The notes under the pieces were generated by a model. It worked only from the letters and a program-made list of their open reading frames with translations. It did not search any database and was not told the origin of the DNA. The position numbers and the translations under genes are program-made. From Desulfofustis limnaeus (lineage in GTDB: Bacteria > Desulfobacterota > Desulfobulbia > Desulfobulbales > Desulfocapsaceae), in the NCBI RefSeq assembly GCF_023169885.1, contig NZ_AP025516.1, positions 2,076,501-2,140,500 on the forward strand: 64,000 bases of DNA, written 5' to 3'. Positions 62,089 through 64,000 of this stretch are shown piece by piece. Within the stretch, counting starts at the first letter, position 1. Each line of letters starts with the position of its first letter.

Positions 62089-63642
62089 TCAATATTTTGT
62101 AGTTTTAAGAAAGTTCAAAACGTCTCTGATTGCTCTTCTAATTATTATTCTTTCTCGACCTGAGAAGCACATCATATATACACAAACTATATAAATGCAC
62201 AATAGGGCAAATACCTGAAAAAAAAACACTGCCATAGATGCAGCCAAATACCACTTATTCACCAATATAGATAATACAAAAAAAGGCAAAGCTGTAGCAA
62301 TCGGTGCGAGATAGACCTGCCGATAGTAATTACCGATAGAAAAACCGACAACTCTTGATACACATATAGGAAGTACCATACCCATCATAATAACCTGAGG
62401 AACAGCCGTACCTAACGCAACACCGACTATCCCAAGAAATTGAACGAGGGCCAAGCTCAAAATTAGATTGGCGATTGCCTCAACCAGTCTCAGTTTTGCT
62501 ATCACATGATGCTTGCTGATGCCATAGAGCACGCTGCTTATCGTGTTCTGAGGCAAAGACAGCAGGGTCGAAACACTCAGGATAAAGAGGATGTCTCCGG
62601 AGCGCTGCGCGTACTCGCTGCCCATCCAGATACCGATGAAGTTTCTCCCCATGGTCAGGTAGGTTATGCAGATCGGCAGGGCCACCAGAACCGAAAACCT
62701 GCTCCCTTGGACCAGCAGTTCCTGAATGCTGCCGGTCTCAGCCTTGCTCTCCAGTTCGCTGACTGCCGGGTTGAGAACTGAATTGGCGAGCAGGATCAAG
62801 CGTCGCAGATATTCTATGAGATTGCCGGCAATGGCATAGAAGGTGACGGCGGGAGCCGACACGAAAAGACCGATGACCAGAGCATCGGTATAATAGATGG
62901 CCTTTTGCCCCAGATTGTTGATCACCACGTGGATGCTATAGCTGTAAAGGGTCTTGAAGATGGTGACCCGTTCGGCCCAGGGGGCACGGACAAACGTCAG
63001 CGGTATCTGTTTCTTGCGCAGTTCCCGAGCGGCGTACCATGCCACGGCACTATTGTTCAACAAGCCGAACACGAGTTGAATAAGGGCCAATGCCAACAGC
63101 GTATAGCCGAGACTCAGCAGCAAGACAATAGTGGCGGTTCTGAACAAGGCGAGTACGATGCCGATGCCGTTGAGAACATCATAGCGCTGCAGGCCCATCA
63201 CGATACCGATGAACACATTGAAAGCCAGTGCCTGGGCAATCGTCGCGCCGCATATGACCACCACCATCCGCGCCACGAAATGATCCTCGGCCTCAATGCT
63301 GAATAGATAGGGAAACCCCCACGCCAAAAGGAGGGAGATGAGCATGCAGAGCAAGCCGATCAACGTATAGAGCACTGCCCCGCCGCTGATGATCTCATTC
63401 AGCTCACGAACGTTTTTCACCGCCTCGAATTTCGAGACATAGCGGATGATCGATTCTCTGATCCCGAAATCGAGCAGATACAGGTATCCGGTGAACTGCA
63501 TCATGATCACCCAGATCCCGTAGTAGGTGTTTCCCAGCTTCTGGACGACAAACGGGGCAAGGAAAAATGAGATAACGATATTGACGATCAATCCGGTCCA
63601 ATTGGACAAGATGTTCTTGATGAGCTTCTCGGCAAGGGCCAT
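62089..63642 (-). CDS. Polysaccharide flippase (Wzx-like), mosaic GC
   Basis: A 517-residue MATE/Wzx-type flippase with about 13-14 membrane segments, moving lipid-linked repeats across the inner membrane. The base composition changes sharply within the gene. The 5' part (about 62500-63642, residues 1-380) is GC-rich like the core, and the 3' part (residues about 380-517) is AT-rich like the island. This suggests a recombination joint. It is flanked by a GT gene (5 nt) and an MBOAT gene (4 nt). Confidence 0.83.
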   Translation of the reverse strand: MALAEKLIKNILSNWTGLIVNIVISFFLAPFVVQKLGNTYYGIWVIMMQFTGYLYLLDFGIRESIIRYVSKFEAVKNVRELNEIISGGAVLYTLIGLLCMLISLLLAWGFPYLFSIEAEDHFVARMVVVICGATIAQALAFNVFIGIVMGLQRYDVLNGIGIVLALFRTATIVLLLSLGYTLLALALIQLVFGLLNNSAVAWYAARELRKKQIPLTFVRAPWAERVTIFKTLYSYSIHVVINNLGQKAIYYTDALVIGLFVSAPAVTFYAIAGNLIEYLRRLILLANSVLNPAVSELESKAETGSIQELLVQGSRFSVLVALPICITYLTMGRNFIGIWMGSEYAQRSGDILFILSVSTLLSLPQNTISSVLYGISKHHVIAKLRLVEAIANLILSLALVQFLGIVGVALGTAVPQVIMMGMVLPICVSRVVGFSIGNYYRQVYLAPIATALPFFVLSILVNKWYLAASMAVFFFQVFALLCIYIVCVYMMCFSGRERIIIRRAIRDVLNFLKTTKY

Positions 63643-63646
63643 GGGC

Positions 63647-64000
63647 TTAGAATTGAAAGTAGATGAATACCTGCTGGGTCAGCGGCGGGAACAGCCAGAT
63701 CATCAGCAGAAAATAGCAATAGATGAAGCCCTTGACCAGCCAATGACTGCTCACGACTCTGAGCAATTCATCGGACCGTTCGAGCCAATACTCCAACAAT
63801 AATAATGGACCGGCAAAAAACAGGATCATCGCCGCCGAATACACGGCAAAATCGGTGAGATGCTGGTCGACAACAAGCACCTTCAGCAAGACGCCAACCT
63901 GGGATATGGATTCAGCCCGAAAAAATAACCATCCCAGACACACCAGATGGAAAAAGAGTATCACCCGCAGCACGGTAGCGGCCCGGCCACAATCGGACAG
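63647..64000 (-). CDS. MBOAT-family O-acyltransferase (AlgI-like), partial
   Basis: The C-terminal 118 residues of a membrane-bound O-acyltransferase; the rest lies beyond the right edge. The frame is open to 64000. VLRVILFFHLVCLGWLFFRA is the conserved AlgI-type C-terminal segment, followed by hydrophobic stretches. It should acylate extracellular polysaccharide with a membrane partner. GC-rich like the 5' part of the flippase gene. Confidence 0.85.
   Translation of the reverse strand: MSDCGRAATVLRVILFFHLVCLGWLFFRAESISQVGVLLKVLVVDQHLTDFAVYSAAMILFFAGPLLLLEYWLERSDELLRVVSSHWLVKGFIYCYFLLMIWLFPPLTQQVFIYFQF

Overview
This window comes from a bacterial chromosome and looks like an anaerobic, sulfate-reducer-type Desulfobacterota, most like Desulfobulbales. 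The evidence is gene content: a 61-residue ferredoxin with Asp at the second cluster-ligand position, a flavodiiron protein, a rhodanese-ferritin fusion, a hybrid-cluster protein with a separate FrdX-type ferredoxin (each behind an HcpR-like palindrome), and ADP-forming acetyl-CoA synthetase. The assignment is an inference, since there is no rRNA or other marker gene here. I saw no tRNA, rRNA or CRISPR array.

Region 1 (1-12.5 kb) is core-like and GC-rich. An overlapping minus-strand set carries tandem RNase HI, uvrB, a DUF374 acyltransferase and a cobyrinate amidase. A plus-strand oxygen/sulfur-stress set follows: flavodiiron protein, rhodanese-ferritin, rhodanese-metallo-beta-lactamase and small conserved genes, behind a near-consensus Fur/PerR-type box. 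Region 2 (12.8-16 kb) is a berberine-bridge-type oxidase gene split cleanly by an IS630 element with a TA duplication. Region 3 (16-23.4 kb) has hcp and frdX, both with HcpR-like sites, flanking a PEP-synthase-like protein of unusual C-terminus next to a phosphatase fused to a Cys-rich domain. Region 4 (22.7-32.3 kb) has a minus-strand acyl-CoA/acetylation cluster (AcuC-like deacetylase, AcuB-like CBS protein, ADP-forming synthetase, CoA-transferase fused to a GNAT acetyltransferase, YkgJ-like protein). Glutaredoxin-like, cation-exchanger, SGNH hydrolase and nadE genes follow on the plus strand.

Region 5 (32.6-39.7 kb) resembles exosortase/PEP-CTERM-associated exopolysaccharide loci: AMP-forming ligase, acyl carrier protein, amidotransferase, glycosyltransferase, initiating sugar transferase, and a small secreted protein with a sorting-signal-like tail. 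Two secreted proteins (a double fibronectin-III protein and a lectin/lyase-like protein) come next. Region 6 (42.5-46.4 kb) is a graveyard of mobile DNA: an IS1595-like remnant, an IS66 transposase gene split by a group II intron and truncated at a 29-bp-arm palindrome, and a second related palindrome. Region 7 (46.8-64 kb) is a strikingly AT-rich surface-polysaccharide island (glycosyltransferases, acetyltransferase, methyltransferase, second asparagine synthetase, CoA-ligase-like protein, polymerase, flippase) carrying an intact IS5-family element. GC-rich sequence resumes inside the flippase gene.

The most novel-looking structure is a dispersed intergenic repeat of about 261-269 bp with degenerate terminal inverted repeats, long imperfectly palindromic arms and two central hairpins. 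There are three full copies, one half copy and one shorter relative. The half copy and one full copy end 14-27 bp before the two HcpR-like sites.
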